Both the position numbers and the translations under genes were made by a program. From positions 1,116,001 through 1,180,000 of the forward strand of contig CP030277.1 of the NCBI GenBank assembly GCA_003330885.1: a DNA stretch of 64,000 nucleotides. The letters run 5' to 3'. The DNA comes from Rhodobiaceae bacterium. GTDB taxonomy: Bacteria > Pseudomonadota > Alphaproteobacteria > Parvibaculales > Parvibaculaceae. Below are positions 43,713-51,009 of the stretch, piece after piece. Every line of letters starts with the position of its first letter. The stretch's first letter is position 1. The notes beneath the pieces are model-generated. The model saw nothing but the letters and a program-made list of their open reading frames with translations, was not told the DNA's origin and ran no database searches.

Positions 43713-44714
43713 TTAGGGATTGGCTGCGATGAAATCCATGATGACTGTTGCAAGGGCATCTGGCTGGTCATGCTGAAGGAAATGACCACCCGTCTTGATG
43801 GTAGTGTGCGGCTGCCCTTTGGCACCCGGCACTTCTTCCTGGAAACGCTTCTCGCCACCCGCCGTCACTGGGTCCATGTCGCTGAAAGCTGTGAGGAATG
43901 GTTTTTCCCACTTGTGAAAGACCTCCCACGCCGCTTTGTTGGCCGGGATCGCCGGATTGTCCGGGATGATCGGCACCAGTGACGGGAACTTGCGGGCGCC
44001 TGCCATATACTCGTCACTCGGGAACGGCGCATCAAAGGCAGCCGCTTCTTCATCTGAAATGCCGACAGGCGAGCTATTCTTGACCATGTTTGAGACAACA
44101 AAATCAGTGGCTTCAGCAGCAAACTTCACCCAATGAAGAAAGCCCATCCCGTTCGTATTCTCAACGAAATGCGAGCCTAGATTTTCCGCTGTTGGCACCT
44201 CAATGCTCTCATAATAAGCATGCATCTTAGGCGCGAGTTCCAACGGAACGCCCTTTCCATCTGGCAGACCGGTATTACCGATGCAAACCCGTGCGAACCG
44301 GGCCTCATTCTCCGCAACAACACGCAGGCCAATCAGCCCACCCCAGTCCTGGCCAAAGAAGGTCACATTTTGCAAGTCGAGCTGAGTGACCAGCGAGGTG
44401 ACCCAGCCCACATGCCGGGCATAGGTATAATCGTCAACCCTGGTAGGTTTGTCAGAACGCCCAAAGCCAATGAGGTCCGGGCAGATCACCCGGTAGCCCT
44501 TCGCCACGAACAAGGGGATCATCTTCCGATAGAGATAGGACCAGACAGGCTGTCCGTGCATAGCTAGGATCAGAGGGCCATCTTTCGGCCCTTCGTCCAC
44601 ATTGTGCATCCGCACGACATGGCCTTCGCCGTCATCCACATCGCAATAATTGGGGGCGAATGGATATAGGGGTAGGTTTTCAAATCGCTCTTCGGGAGTG
44701 CGAAGGATTTCCAT
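43713..44714 (-). CDS. Haloalkane dehalogenase (HLD-I type)
   Basis: The 333-residue enzyme hydrolyses haloalkanes to alcohols, releasing halide. It closely follows the Xanthobacter DhlA layout: N-terminal RTPEERFENLPLYPFAPNY, HGQPVWSYLYRKMIP with the first halide-binding tryptophan region, nucleophile elbow GQDWGG (Asp123, halide-binding Trp124), acid in AFSDMDPVT, and catalytic His in KTGGHFLQHD. I chose ATG 44714 because AGGAG lies upstream and the protein then starts exactly as DhlA-type enzymes do. Earlier ATGs at 44744 and 44759 overlap the palindromic operator region. Physiological halogenated substrate is unknown. The gene is probably co-transcribed with the alpha/beta-hydrolase gene. 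Confidence 0.92.
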   Translation of the reverse strand: MEILRTPEERFENLPLYPFAPNYCDVDDGEGHVVRMHNVDEGPKDGPLILAMHGQPVWSYLYRKMIPLFVAKGYRVICPDLIGFGRSDKPTRVDDYTYARHVGWVTSLVTQLDLQNVTFFGQDWGGLIGLRVVAENEARFARVCIGNTGLPDGKGVPLELAPKMHAYYESIEVPTAENLGSHFVENTNGMGFLHWVKFAAEATDFVVSNMVKNSSPVGISDEEAAAFDAPFPSDEYMAGARKFPSLVPIIPDNPAIPANKAAWEVFHKWEKPFLTAFSDMDPVTAGGEKRFQEEVPGAKGQPHTTIKTGGHFLQHDQPDALATVIMDFIAANP

Positions 44715-44753
44715 GGACGTCTCCTGTTTTATGTTTGTGCTCATAGGATCTTC

Positions 44754-44778
44754 TGACATGCCACATGTCAATTGACAT
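44754..44778. promoter_or_regulatory. Nested palindromes between dehalogenase and Coq4-like genes
   Basis: Two overlapping perfect dyads share a half-site: TGACATG-CCA-CATGTCA (44754-44770) and ATGTCAATTGACAT (44765-44778). Both arms use the TGACAT/ATGTCA half-site. The array sits 40 bp upstream of the dehalogenase start and 63 bp before the divergent gene, the classical place for a TetR- or MarR-type repressor. No regulator gene is adjacent. Confidence 0.6.
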
Positions 44779-44840
44779 CACTGTTACCCTCATCTGAAAC
44801 TAGGTCCCGAAGACCACAAAGCTGCAGATGCGAGGGTTGT

Positions 44841-45320
44841 ATGGCCAATCAAGACTTATCCTTCTTGAATCAGGATTGCGCTCTCACATTGCGCGAAGGC
44901 CTGGAGGAACTCTACGAGAAGCAGCCTGAAGTCGGCGCCTCAGCAAAACAAGTCGGCAAGATGTTCATCGATCATGACGCAACCCATGTCGTGTTTGGCT
45001 GCGATACATCATTCAAGGGTGAAGCCATGCTGGATGCCTGGACCTTGGGTGGAACAGACATTGGTTGGAAAAACGCCATGGCCTACTCCCGCATGCCTGA
45101 AGTAAAGGAGATCATTCAGAAGCTCGTAAAAGAGGAAGGTGGGAGACTGCGGCTCTACACAAAATATTTCGTGACTGTGTTCCCAAAAGTCATGCGCGTT
45201 CGCTTCGGACCCGTACGGCGCTTGAACAAGCGCTGGCCCTATCACGAGATTACCGATGACATGTGGAATACACCAATCAAGGACCTACGCAGCCAATATG
45301 GCATTGAAGTCGCTAGATAG
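44841..45320 (+). CDS. Coq4-like protein
   Basis: A 159-residue predicted protein without signal peptide. Residues 45-61 read HDATH then, after eleven residues, E: the zinc-binding signature HDxxHx11E of the ubiquinone biosynthesis protein Coq4, here HDATHVVFGCD onward. Outside the motif similarity is not evident to me (long helical N-terminus with LREGLEELYEKQPE; C-terminus FPKVMRVRFGPVRRLNKRWP). It could be a distant Coq4 relative or a convergent metal site. ATG 44841 has GAGGG upstream; a longer frame to 44772 would start inside the palindromes. It is divergent from the dehalogenase gene. Confidence 0.65.
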   Translation: MANQDLSFLNQDCALTLREGLEELYEKQPEVGASAKQVGKMFIDHDATHVVFGCDTSFKGEAMLDAWTLGGTDIGWKNAMAYSRMPEVKEIIQKLVKEEGGRLRLYTKYFVTVFPKVMRVRFGPVRRLNKRWPYHEITDDMWNTPIKDLRSQYGIEVAR

Positions 45321-45358
45321 GGCCACTTTTCATCTACACATTAATTTTCTGGGAAAAC

Positions 45359-45435
45359 TGGTCGGGGCAGCAAGATTCGAACTTGCGACCCCCTGGTCCC
45401 AAACCAGGTGCGCTACCAGACTGCGCCATGCCCCG
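45359..45435 (-). tRNA. tRNA-Pro (TGG)
   Basis: A 77-base cloverleaf on the minus strand. The acceptor CGGGGCA pairs with TGCCCCG, followed by discriminator A and encoded CCA. The anticodon loop TTTGGGA on stem CCTGG/CCAGG gives TGG. The T-arm carries GTTCGAATC. Confidence 0.97.
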
Positions 45436-45499
45436 ACGGCGTCTTGTTACCGCCCCTTTGCATTTGGTGCAATGCCAAAAACAAGAAAATCAGCCGAAT

Positions 45500-45964
45500 T
45501 TAGGACGGAATCGCATCCTTTTCCTTATGACGCTGCATTAATTTGAAAACGCCGGTGGCGCGCAGCACAGAACGGCCGCCCACATAGAGCTCCGCTTCGC
45601 AAAAAGCGACAGAGGATGTTGCACGTGTCACCCTCGCGGTCCCCTCCAACCATTCACCTGGACGCGCCGAAGAAAGAAAATCTGAATTCATTCGAGCGGT
45701 CAGCGCCACCGTCTTGGTTTCCAGGTACACCGCTGTTCCAAGCAATCCATCGGCGAAAGCCATCAACATGCCGCCGTGGGTGATGCCCTTGGAATTGCAA
45801 TGGCGAGGCTGAACCCGAACACCGTGCCAGAAACCATCATCAGTTGTTTTGTGGAAAAACGGCCCGTTGTGGCTGGTATAGGGGCCACGCGTGGTTGATT
45901 CCTGAAACCCGTCTGGTGGGTTCCATGGAAATTCGTCTTTTTCGATTTTTTGAGAGCTTGCCAT
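45500..45964 (-). CDS. PaaI/hotdog-fold thioesterase family protein
   Basis: A 154-residue hotdog-fold protein. The catalytic stretch HCNSKGITHGGMLMAFADGLLGTAV contains the HGG-x3-D/E pattern of PaaI-type acyl-CoA thioesterases, and SVAFCEAELYVGGRSVLRATGVF is the typical C-terminal strand pair. It would hydrolyse short acyl- or aryl-CoA esters in the cytoplasm; the substrate is unknown. The start at ATG 45964 follows CAGGG; a longer frame to 45997 is possible but lacks a ribosome site. It lies between tRNA-Pro and the cold-shock gene. Confidence 0.88.
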   Translation of the reverse strand: MASSQKIEKDEFPWNPPDGFQESTTRGPYTSHNGPFFHKTTDDGFWHGVRVQPRHCNSKGITHGGMLMAFADGLLGTAVYLETKTVALTARMNSDFLSSARPGEWLEGTARVTRATSSVAFCEAELYVGGRSVLRATGVFKLMQRHKEKDAIPS

Positions 45965-46020
45965 GGCCCTGCATAAACCAGAACACAATAATCGCACCAG
46001 ACCTGAGCTAGCTTTTCACG

Positions 46021-46587
46021 CTAATGAGCGCCTTCAGGCGCCTCGTCAGCAGCGTCACTGGCCGAAATCTCGGCGACCATGAGTCCTTTTGGCCCTTCGC
46101 CGAACCGCACACTGACTTCCTGGCCAGGAACAAGCTCCCGAACACCAAAGCGGCGCAAGGTCTCCATATGCACGAAAATGTCCGGAGTACCATCACCCCG
46201 CGTCACAAACCCGTACCCACGCGCACGGTTGAACCATTTGACAACGGCGACCTCAAAGTCGCCCACAGGCACTACCGCTGTTTCAGGATTCTTGTCAGCC
46301 GGTCGAATCGGGGCGGTTTGTACCGCCGTGCTGTCATCAATCTCAAGGATTTTGGAGGCCTGCATGCCCTTAGGGCGCTGAACAGCCTCGCAGGTGATGG
46401 TCGCCCCCTCCTCAAGGGTATCGCGACCAAACTGACGCAAACATGATGAATGCACCAAAACGTCCGCAGCACCATTGTCTGGCACCAAGAACCCATACCC
46501 CTTTACCGAATCAAACCACTTAACAACGCCGTGTATTTCTACAGTCGTTTCGGGTGATTCACCGGTGGATTCGAATTGTTCTTCCAT
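46021..46587 (-). CDS. Double cold-shock domain protein
   Basis: A 188-residue protein with two cold-shock domains joined by a linker of about 45 residues. The first has [20 protein letters not shown] and DVLVHSSCL; the second has [20 protein letters not shown] and [13 protein letters not shown]. The RNP1 (KGYGF, RGYGF) and RNP2 (VLVHS, IFVHM) motifs are present in both. Such tandem proteins bind single-stranded nucleic acid and act as RNA chaperones; this arrangement is common in Alphaproteobacteria. ATG 46587 follows GGGG; a GTG six bases earlier is an alternative. A TATAAT box about 110 bases upstream implies a long leader. Confidence 0.93.
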   Translation of the reverse strand: MEEQFESTGESPETTVEIHGVVKWFDSVKGYGFLVPDNGAADVLVHSSCLRQFGRDTLEEGATITCEAVQRPKGMQASKILEIDDSTAVQTAPIRPADKNPETAVVPVGDFEVAVVKWFNRARGYGFVTRGDGTPDIFVHMETLRRFGVRELVPGQEVSVRFGEGPKGLMVAEISASDAADEAPEGAH

Positions 46588-46917
46588 CCCCACCCCGAAA
46601 TCAGACCGGATACCGCACCTTTACTCGAACCACTTCTGCTCGCGACAAACCGGCCGTTCTTGATCTTCAGTGTGCCCCCCCCAAGAGGCAATGGTTAATT
46701 ATACAGATTTTTGCGTCTTGTTGAAACCCGCTAACGCAGGTTTTGCAATTGGCCGGTGCTTATGTCCTCACGCCTTGCAGGCTCAAGCATGAGCGATTAA
46801 GAAAAGGGATGAACTGTTCAAGGTAAGCACGTCAAAAGTGACGCCTCGTCAGCTCATTTCGAGGATCAGCGCGGCAATAACAAAAACACTGTGCGCTATT
46901 TGTCCGAAAGCAGGGGA
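46588..46917. other. Divergent intergenic region, cold-shock gene to mrp operon
   Basis: About 330 bp without a supported gene. It holds the cold-shock promoter (TATAAT at 46698-46703) and, at 46724-46743, a short dyad (AAACCCGC-TAAC-GCAGGTTT, one G-T pair). The remaining 170 bp before the mrp operon must carry its promoter, but I cannot point to convincing boxes. No tRNA or small RNA is evident. Confidence 0.6.
46698..46703 (-). promoter_or_regulatory. Consensus -10 box for the cold-shock gene
   Basis: TATAAT on the minus strand, 111 bases upstream of the cold-shock gene start. No good -35 is visible at the right distance (TTTCAA, three of six matches, 17-bp spacer). It would give a leader of roughly 100 bases, as cold-shock mRNAs often have. 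Confidence 0.4.
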
Positions 46918-47397
46918 ATGATTCACGCCGTCACTATGGGCCTTGGCCTTTTTGGGCTCTGGCTTCTTCTATCAGGGTTTCTAGACAACACACTTTTGTT
47001 GGGGCTTGGAGTTTTCTCATGCGTTGTCAGCGTCTACATCGCTGCACGGATGGAGGTCGTTGACCACGAGTCAGTCCCGCTGCAACTGAAGTTTGGTGTA
47101 TTTGGATACCTTTTTTGGCTTTCCGCAGAAATCGGGAAGGCAAACTGGGCGGTCACCAAGGTCATTCTCTCACCGCGTATGCGTCTCAATCAACGGATGA
47201 TTACCGTACAAGCAAACCAGACGACCGATGTAGGCCGCGTTACTTTCGCCAATTCCATCACGTTGACGCCGGGCACCATCACCGTTGAAACCGAACGCCA
47301 GTCATTCCTGGTCCATGCATTGACCAACGACGCCGCTGATCTGGAGGCACTGACTGATATGGGTAACCGTGTTTCGGCCGTGGAGAACCGCTCCTGA
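46918..47397 (+). CDS. mrpE: Mrp-type cation/proton antiporter, subunit E
   Basis: A 159-residue membrane protein of the MrpE/MnhE family. VTMGLGLFGLWLLLSGFLD opens with the family's first helices, LGLGVFSCVVSVYIAARM follows, and the cytoplasmic domain has VGRVTFANSITLTPGTITVE, the near-invariant TLTPGT element. The ATG at 46918 is directly preceded by AGGGGA, closer than ideal; a GTG at 46891 is possible. It is first in the antiporter operon, and its stop overlaps the mrpF start. Confidence 0.9.
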   Translation: MIHAVTMGLGLFGLWLLLSGFLDNTLLLGLGVFSCVVSVYIAARMEVVDHESVPLQLKFGVFGYLFWLSAEIGKANWAVTKVILSPRMRLNQRMITVQANQTTDVGRVTFANSITLTPGTITVETERQSFLVHALTNDAADLEALTDMGNRVSAVENRS

Positions 47398-47699
47398 TGT
47401 TTACTGCTGCAACCATGGCCGTTTCCATAACAATGGCGCTGATTTTGATCAGGGCGTTTCTAGGCCCAACCGTCTACGACCGTGTTTTGGCAGTGAACGC
47501 TTTTGGGACCGTGACCGTTTTGATTATTGGTCTCATTGGGTTCCTGACCGAACGACCTGAATTTCTCGATATTGCCCTCCTCTACGCTCTGATCAATTTC
47601 GTCGGAACGATCGCGATCCTCAAATTCTTCAGGTACCGCGCCCTTGGCCGTACCTCAGAGGTTCCCGCTGAGACAACCAAAGGAGGCGCCGCAGAGTGA
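47397..47699 (+). CDS. mrpF: Mrp-type antiporter, subunit F
   Basis: A 100-residue protein with three transmembrane helices. IRAFLGPTVYDRVLAVNAFGT is the MrpF hallmark (GPT..DR..A.N..GT), followed by FLDIALLYALINFVGTIAILKF. It overlaps the mrpE stop (TGATG) and the mrpG start, showing translational coupling. Confidence 0.93.
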   Translation: MFTAATMAVSITMALILIRAFLGPTVYDRVLAVNAFGTVTVLIIGLIGFLTERPEFLDIALLYALINFVGTIAILKFFRYRALGRTSEVPAETTKGGAAE

Positions 47700-48043
47700 T
47701 CGACCTTGTTCTCGACATTGCCAGCTGGATCTCCTTTGCACTCGGCGGCTTCTTTCTGATTGTTGGCGCCATCGGCATGATCCGCCTACCCGATTTTTGG
47801 TCACGGCTCCACGGTGCTGGTGTCATCGATACCGCCGGAGCAGAACTCATTCTGCTCGGCATGATGTTCCAAGCAGGCCTCACCCAGGTAACGATCAAGC
47901 TCATCCTGATTGGATTGTTCGTCTTTTTGACAAGCCCAACAGGCACCCATGCTGTTGCGAACGCGGCATTCGTAGCCGGCATCAGACCACTTGGAGAGAT
48001 CAAAGACGATGATACCAAAGAGCCGAAGGGGACAAAGTCATAG
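47696..48043 (+). CDS. mrpG: Mrp-type antiporter, subunit G
   Basis: A 115-residue protein with three transmembrane helices of the MrpG/MnhG family: FFLIVGAIGMIRLPDFWSRLHGAGVIDTAGA, where the RLPD..SRLHA-like motif is clear, then TSPTGTHAVANAAFVAGI. It starts at a GTG overlapping the mrpF stop. The acidic/lysine-rich C-terminus (KDDDTKEPKGTK) contains the likely ribosome site of the next gene, GAAGGGGA. Confidence 0.94.
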   Translation: MIDLVLDIASWISFALGGFFLIVGAIGMIRLPDFWSRLHGAGVIDTAGAELILLGMMFQAGLTQVTIKLILIGLFVFLTSPTGTHAVANAAFVAGIRPLGEIKDDDTKEPKGTKS

Positions 48044-48600
48044 AAGCCTATATTGACATTATCCTTTTCGGGTTTCTGATCATCACCGCAATCGCGATTA
48101 TGAGACTGCGAAACCTCTTCGCAGTTGTCATGCTTTCGGGCGTTTTCAGTTTGTTGTCAGCTGGCCTGTTTGTTGCCATGGATGCGGTCGACGTCGCCTT
48201 TACGGAAGCAGCCGTTGGCGCTGGGATCTCTACTGTTCTCATGCTGGGGACGTTGGCGCTCACCCACCAGCACGAGAAACCTGCGCAGCATTCAAGAGTG
48301 CTTCCTCTTCTTGTTGTCTTTGTGACCGGCGCTGCTCTTCTTTATGGCACTGCAGACCTTCCGCCATTTGGTTCGGCAGACACCCCCGTTCAGCAACATG
48401 TGGCGCCCGAATATATTGAGCGCACACCGGATGAGATCGGCGTCCCGAATATTGTGACAGCGGTCCTCGCATCCTACCGAGGCTATGACACGCTGGGGGA
48501 AGTCATAGTGATTTTCACCGCAGGCATTGCCGTGATTGTGCTTCTGCATGGTTCCAGTCGGCCCAAACGACGCAAAGAAGACGAAGAGGCAGAGAGCTAA
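48040..48600 (+). CDS. MbhD/MrpA-C-terminal-like antiporter subunit (DUF4040), probable ATA start
   Basis: The conserved core matches the DUF4040/MbhD family, which corresponds to the C-terminal part of MrpA: MRLRNLFAVVMLSGVFSLLS and DVAFTEAAVGAGISTVLMLG. The family's first helix is also encoded in frame upstream (EAYIDIILFGFLIITAIAI), from 48040, and the frame has no ATG, GTG or TTG before ATG 48100. AAGGGG sits eight bases ahead of an ATA codon at 48040, which overlaps the mrpG stop as ATAG in place of ATGA. Initiation at ATA giving 186 residues is thus likely; otherwise a 166-residue form lacks helix 1. Confidence 0.85.
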   Translation: MEAYIDIILFGFLIITAIAIMRLRNLFAVVMLSGVFSLLSAGLFVAMDAVDVAFTEAAVGAGISTVLMLGTLALTHQHEKPAQHSRVLPLLVVFVTGAALLYGTADLPPFGSADTPVQQHVAPEYIERTPDEIGVPNIVTAVLASYRGYDTLGEVIVIFTAGIAVIVLLHGSSRPKRRKEDEEAES

Positions 48601-49043
48601 TGGACCACCATTTCATTTTGCGGGTTGTTGCAAAAATGCTGATGCCTCCCATCATGCTTTACGCACTGTATGTGCAATTTCATGGTGATTTTGGCCCGGG
48701 CGGTGGGTTCCAGGCAGGTGTGATCTTTGCTGTTGCCTTCATCCTCTACGGTCTGGTCTTTGGATTGGACAGTCTGCGCCGCGTCGCGCCGCCTGCAATT
48801 GTGCGGGCGGGTATTGCTCTCGGTGCCCTCCTGTATGCAGGAACAGGCGTTTACAGCTTTTTCAAGGGCAAGAATTATCTCGATTATTCCGCGTTAGCTG
48901 ATGCCGACAACCCAGTTGCGGGACAACATCTTGGCATCCTCCTCGTCGAAGCCGGCGTTGGATTGACGGTCGCGAGCGTCATGATCGCTGTTTTTGTCGC
49001 CTTCGCAGCCCGCGCGCCTGAGATCAAGGATACAGACTGGTGA
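48600..49043 (+). CDS. mrpB: Mrp-type antiporter, subunit B
   Basis: A 147-residue MnhB-domain protein with four transmembrane helices. The family motif is HGDFGPGGGFQAGVIFAVAFILYGLVFG, and LGILLVEAGVGLTVASVMIAVF is the last helix. The ATG overlaps the preceding TAA (TAATG), so it is translated as part of the same coupled set. Confidence 0.94.
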   Translation: MDHHFILRVVAKMLMPPIMLYALYVQFHGDFGPGGGFQAGVIFAVAFILYGLVFGLDSLRRVAPPAIVRAGIALGALLYAGTGVYSFFKGKNYLDYSALADADNPVAGQHLGILLVEAGVGLTVASVMIAVFVAFAARAPEIKDTDW

Positions 49044-49462
49044 TGTGGGATGAAATGACAGTCGAGTTTTTCGTCAGCCACTACAATTACTGGATGACGG
49101 TCATCTTGATGATGATCGGACTCTATGTCGTCGTGAGCCGGGGCAACCTGGTGAAAAAAATCGTCGGGCTGAACCTGTTTCAAACATCCGTGTTCATGCT
49201 CTACATCTCCATGGCGAAGATCCTCGGCGGCACCGCACCCATCCTCACCGACAATCCCAACGAAGTGTATTCCAACCCTCTGCCGCACGTTCTCATTCTC
49301 ACCGCCATTGTAGTGGGTGTCGCAACAACTGCTCTGGGCCTCGCACTCATCATTCGCATCCGCGAGAGCTTTGACACAATCGAGGAAGACGAAATCTTCG
49401 ACATTGAACAACAGATGGCGAATACGTCACATCCTCATGCGGAGACTCCTAACAAATGTTGA
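49040..49462 (+). CDS. mrpC: Mrp-type antiporter, subunit C (NuoK-like)
   Basis: A 140-residue homologue of complex I subunit NuoK with three transmembrane helices. MMIGLYVVVSRGNLVKKIVGLNLFQTSVF carries the conserved glycines, and PLPHVLILTAIVVGVATTALGLALIIRI follows. The C-terminus is an acidic cytoplasmic tail. A GTG at 49040 and ATG at 49043 both overlap the mrpB stop. The stop overlaps the next gene's start by seven bases. Confidence 0.94.
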   Translation: MMWDEMTVEFFVSHYNYWMTVILMMIGLYVVVSRGNLVKKIVGLNLFQTSVFMLYISMAKILGGTAPILTDNPNEVYSNPLPHVLILTAIVVGVATTALGLALIIRIRESFDTIEEDEIFDIEQQMANTSHPHAETPNKC

Positions 49463-51009
49463 GTAGCCTCTCTGCGCATTTGCCCGTTTTGCAGGTTGTC
49501 GTTCTGCTGATCGCCGCCCCTCTTTGTGCGCTATTTGGCAATCGCCACCTTGCATGGACAATCGCCTTCATCGCTGCCTCTGCGGCGTTCGTCATCTCAA
49601 CGCTTCTTCTAGGTTCGGTTCTGGATGGCTCGGTCATCTCCTATCACCTCGGCGGTTGGGCGCCCCCATGGGGCATTGAGTATCGGATCGATGCAGCCAA
49701 CGCATTTATCCTCTTCATCGTGTCGCTGATCGGTGTCCTGGTTTTGCCCTATGCACGCCAGAGTATTGAGCGTGAGTTTGAAGCATCTACTCATTCCTAT
49801 TTTTACACTTGTTATCTGCTGTGCCTGACAGGTCTTCTCGGCGTTGCGGCGACAGGCGACGCGTTCAATGTGTTTGTCTTCTTGGAGATTTCTTCGCTAG
49901 CCACCTACGCGTTGGTTGCCTTCGGTGCGAAACGGGACAAGCGGGCTCTAACGGCGGCCTACAATTACCTGATCATGGGCACGATTGGTGCAACCTTCTT
50001 CGTGATCGGCATTGGGTTTCTCTACATGGTCACGGGAACGCTGAACATGGCTGACCTTGCGGTCCGACTCGCCGAAGTCGGCGACACCCGCGTCACCCGC
50101 GTCGCCTTTGTCTTTATCCTGGTGGGGATGGGTTTAAAGCTCGCCATGTTCCCCCTGCATCTCTGGCTGCCTAACGCCTACAGCTATGCACCATCTGCGA
50201 TCACCGCATTCCTCGCGGCTACCGCTACGAAGGTGGCACTTTATGTATTGCTGCGTTTCACGTTCACCGTTTTCCAGTTCGACTTCCCCGTCCAGGAACT
50301 GACGTTTGAATATGTGGTGATGCCGCTCGCCGTCGTGGCTATGTTTGCAGCATCAATTGCCGCCGTGTTCCAACAGGACGTAAAACGCCTTCTGGCATAT
50401 TCAAGCGTAGCTCAAGTGGGATACATGCTGCTTGGGGTCGCACTGCTGACAGAAGCAGGCCTTACCGCAGGCATCATCCATCTGTTCAACCACGCTGTGA
50501 CCAAAGGCGCGCTCTTCTTAGCAGTTGGGTGTTTTGTCTATCAGGTCGGGTCCAGCCGCCTGGGCGACCTCAAAGGCATCGGCAAGACCATGCCATGGAC
50601 GACAGCCGCCTTAACCGCTGGGGGATTGAGCCTAATTGGCGTGCCACTCACTGTCGGCTTTATCTCCAAATGGTATTTGATCCAGGCGTCGCTTGAGACT
50701 GGCTCCCTGCTCATTGCAGGTCTGATCGTAGCCTCGTCGCTCATTGCCGTGATCTATGTCTGGCGGATTGTTGAAGTTGCCTATCTTGAACCTGCACCTG
50801 AAGGTCGTGAGGCCAAAGAGGCACCGCTCTCCATGCTCTTGCCCACCTACGCTTTGGTTGTCGCAAGCCTCTATTTCGGGATCAATAGCGAGCTGACAAG
50901 CAGCGCAGCCTCCCAAGCAGCGAATGCCCTTTATTCTGCAACAGACTTTGCTGCGCCACCCATGCTCTTAAGCCCAGCTGACCTGCGGAGCGAAGGAGCC
51001 AGCCAATGA
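49456..51009 (+). CDS. mrpD: Mrp antiporter subunit D-like, first of three
   Basis: A 517-residue proton-conducting subunit related to NuoL/M/N with about 14 transmembrane helices. The key glutamate is in NVFVFLEISSLATYALVAFG and the key lysine in VGMGLKLAMFPLHLWLPNAY. AITAFLAATATKVALYVLLR and FQQDVKRLLAYSSVAQVGYM are also typical. With two more such subunits below, this operon encodes three separate antiporter modules. It is the closest of them to classical MrpD. Confidence 0.93.
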   Translation: MLSSLSAHLPVLQVVVLLIAAPLCALFGNRHLAWTIAFIAASAAFVISTLLLGSVLDGSVISYHLGGWAPPWGIEYRIDAANAFILFIVSLIGVLVLPYARQSIEREFEASTHSYFYTCYLLCLTGLLGVAATGDAFNVFVFLEISSLATYALVAFGAKRDKRALTAAYNYLIMGTIGATFFVIGIGFLYMVTGTLNMADLAVRLAEVGDTRVTRVAFVFILVGMGLKLAMFPLHLWLPNAYSYAPSAITAFLAATATKVALYVLLRFTFTVFQFDFPVQELTFEYVVMPLAVVAMFAASIAAVFQQDVKRLLAYSSVAQVGYMLLGVALLTEAGLTAGIIHLFNHAVTKGALFLAVGCFVYQVGSSRLGDLKGIGKTMPWTTAALTAGGLSLIGVPLTVGFISKWYLIQASLETGSLLIAGLIVASSLIAVIYVWRIVEVAYLEPAPEGREAKEAPLSMLLPTYALVVASLYFGINSELTSSAASQAANALYSATDFAAPPMLLSPADLRSEGASQ

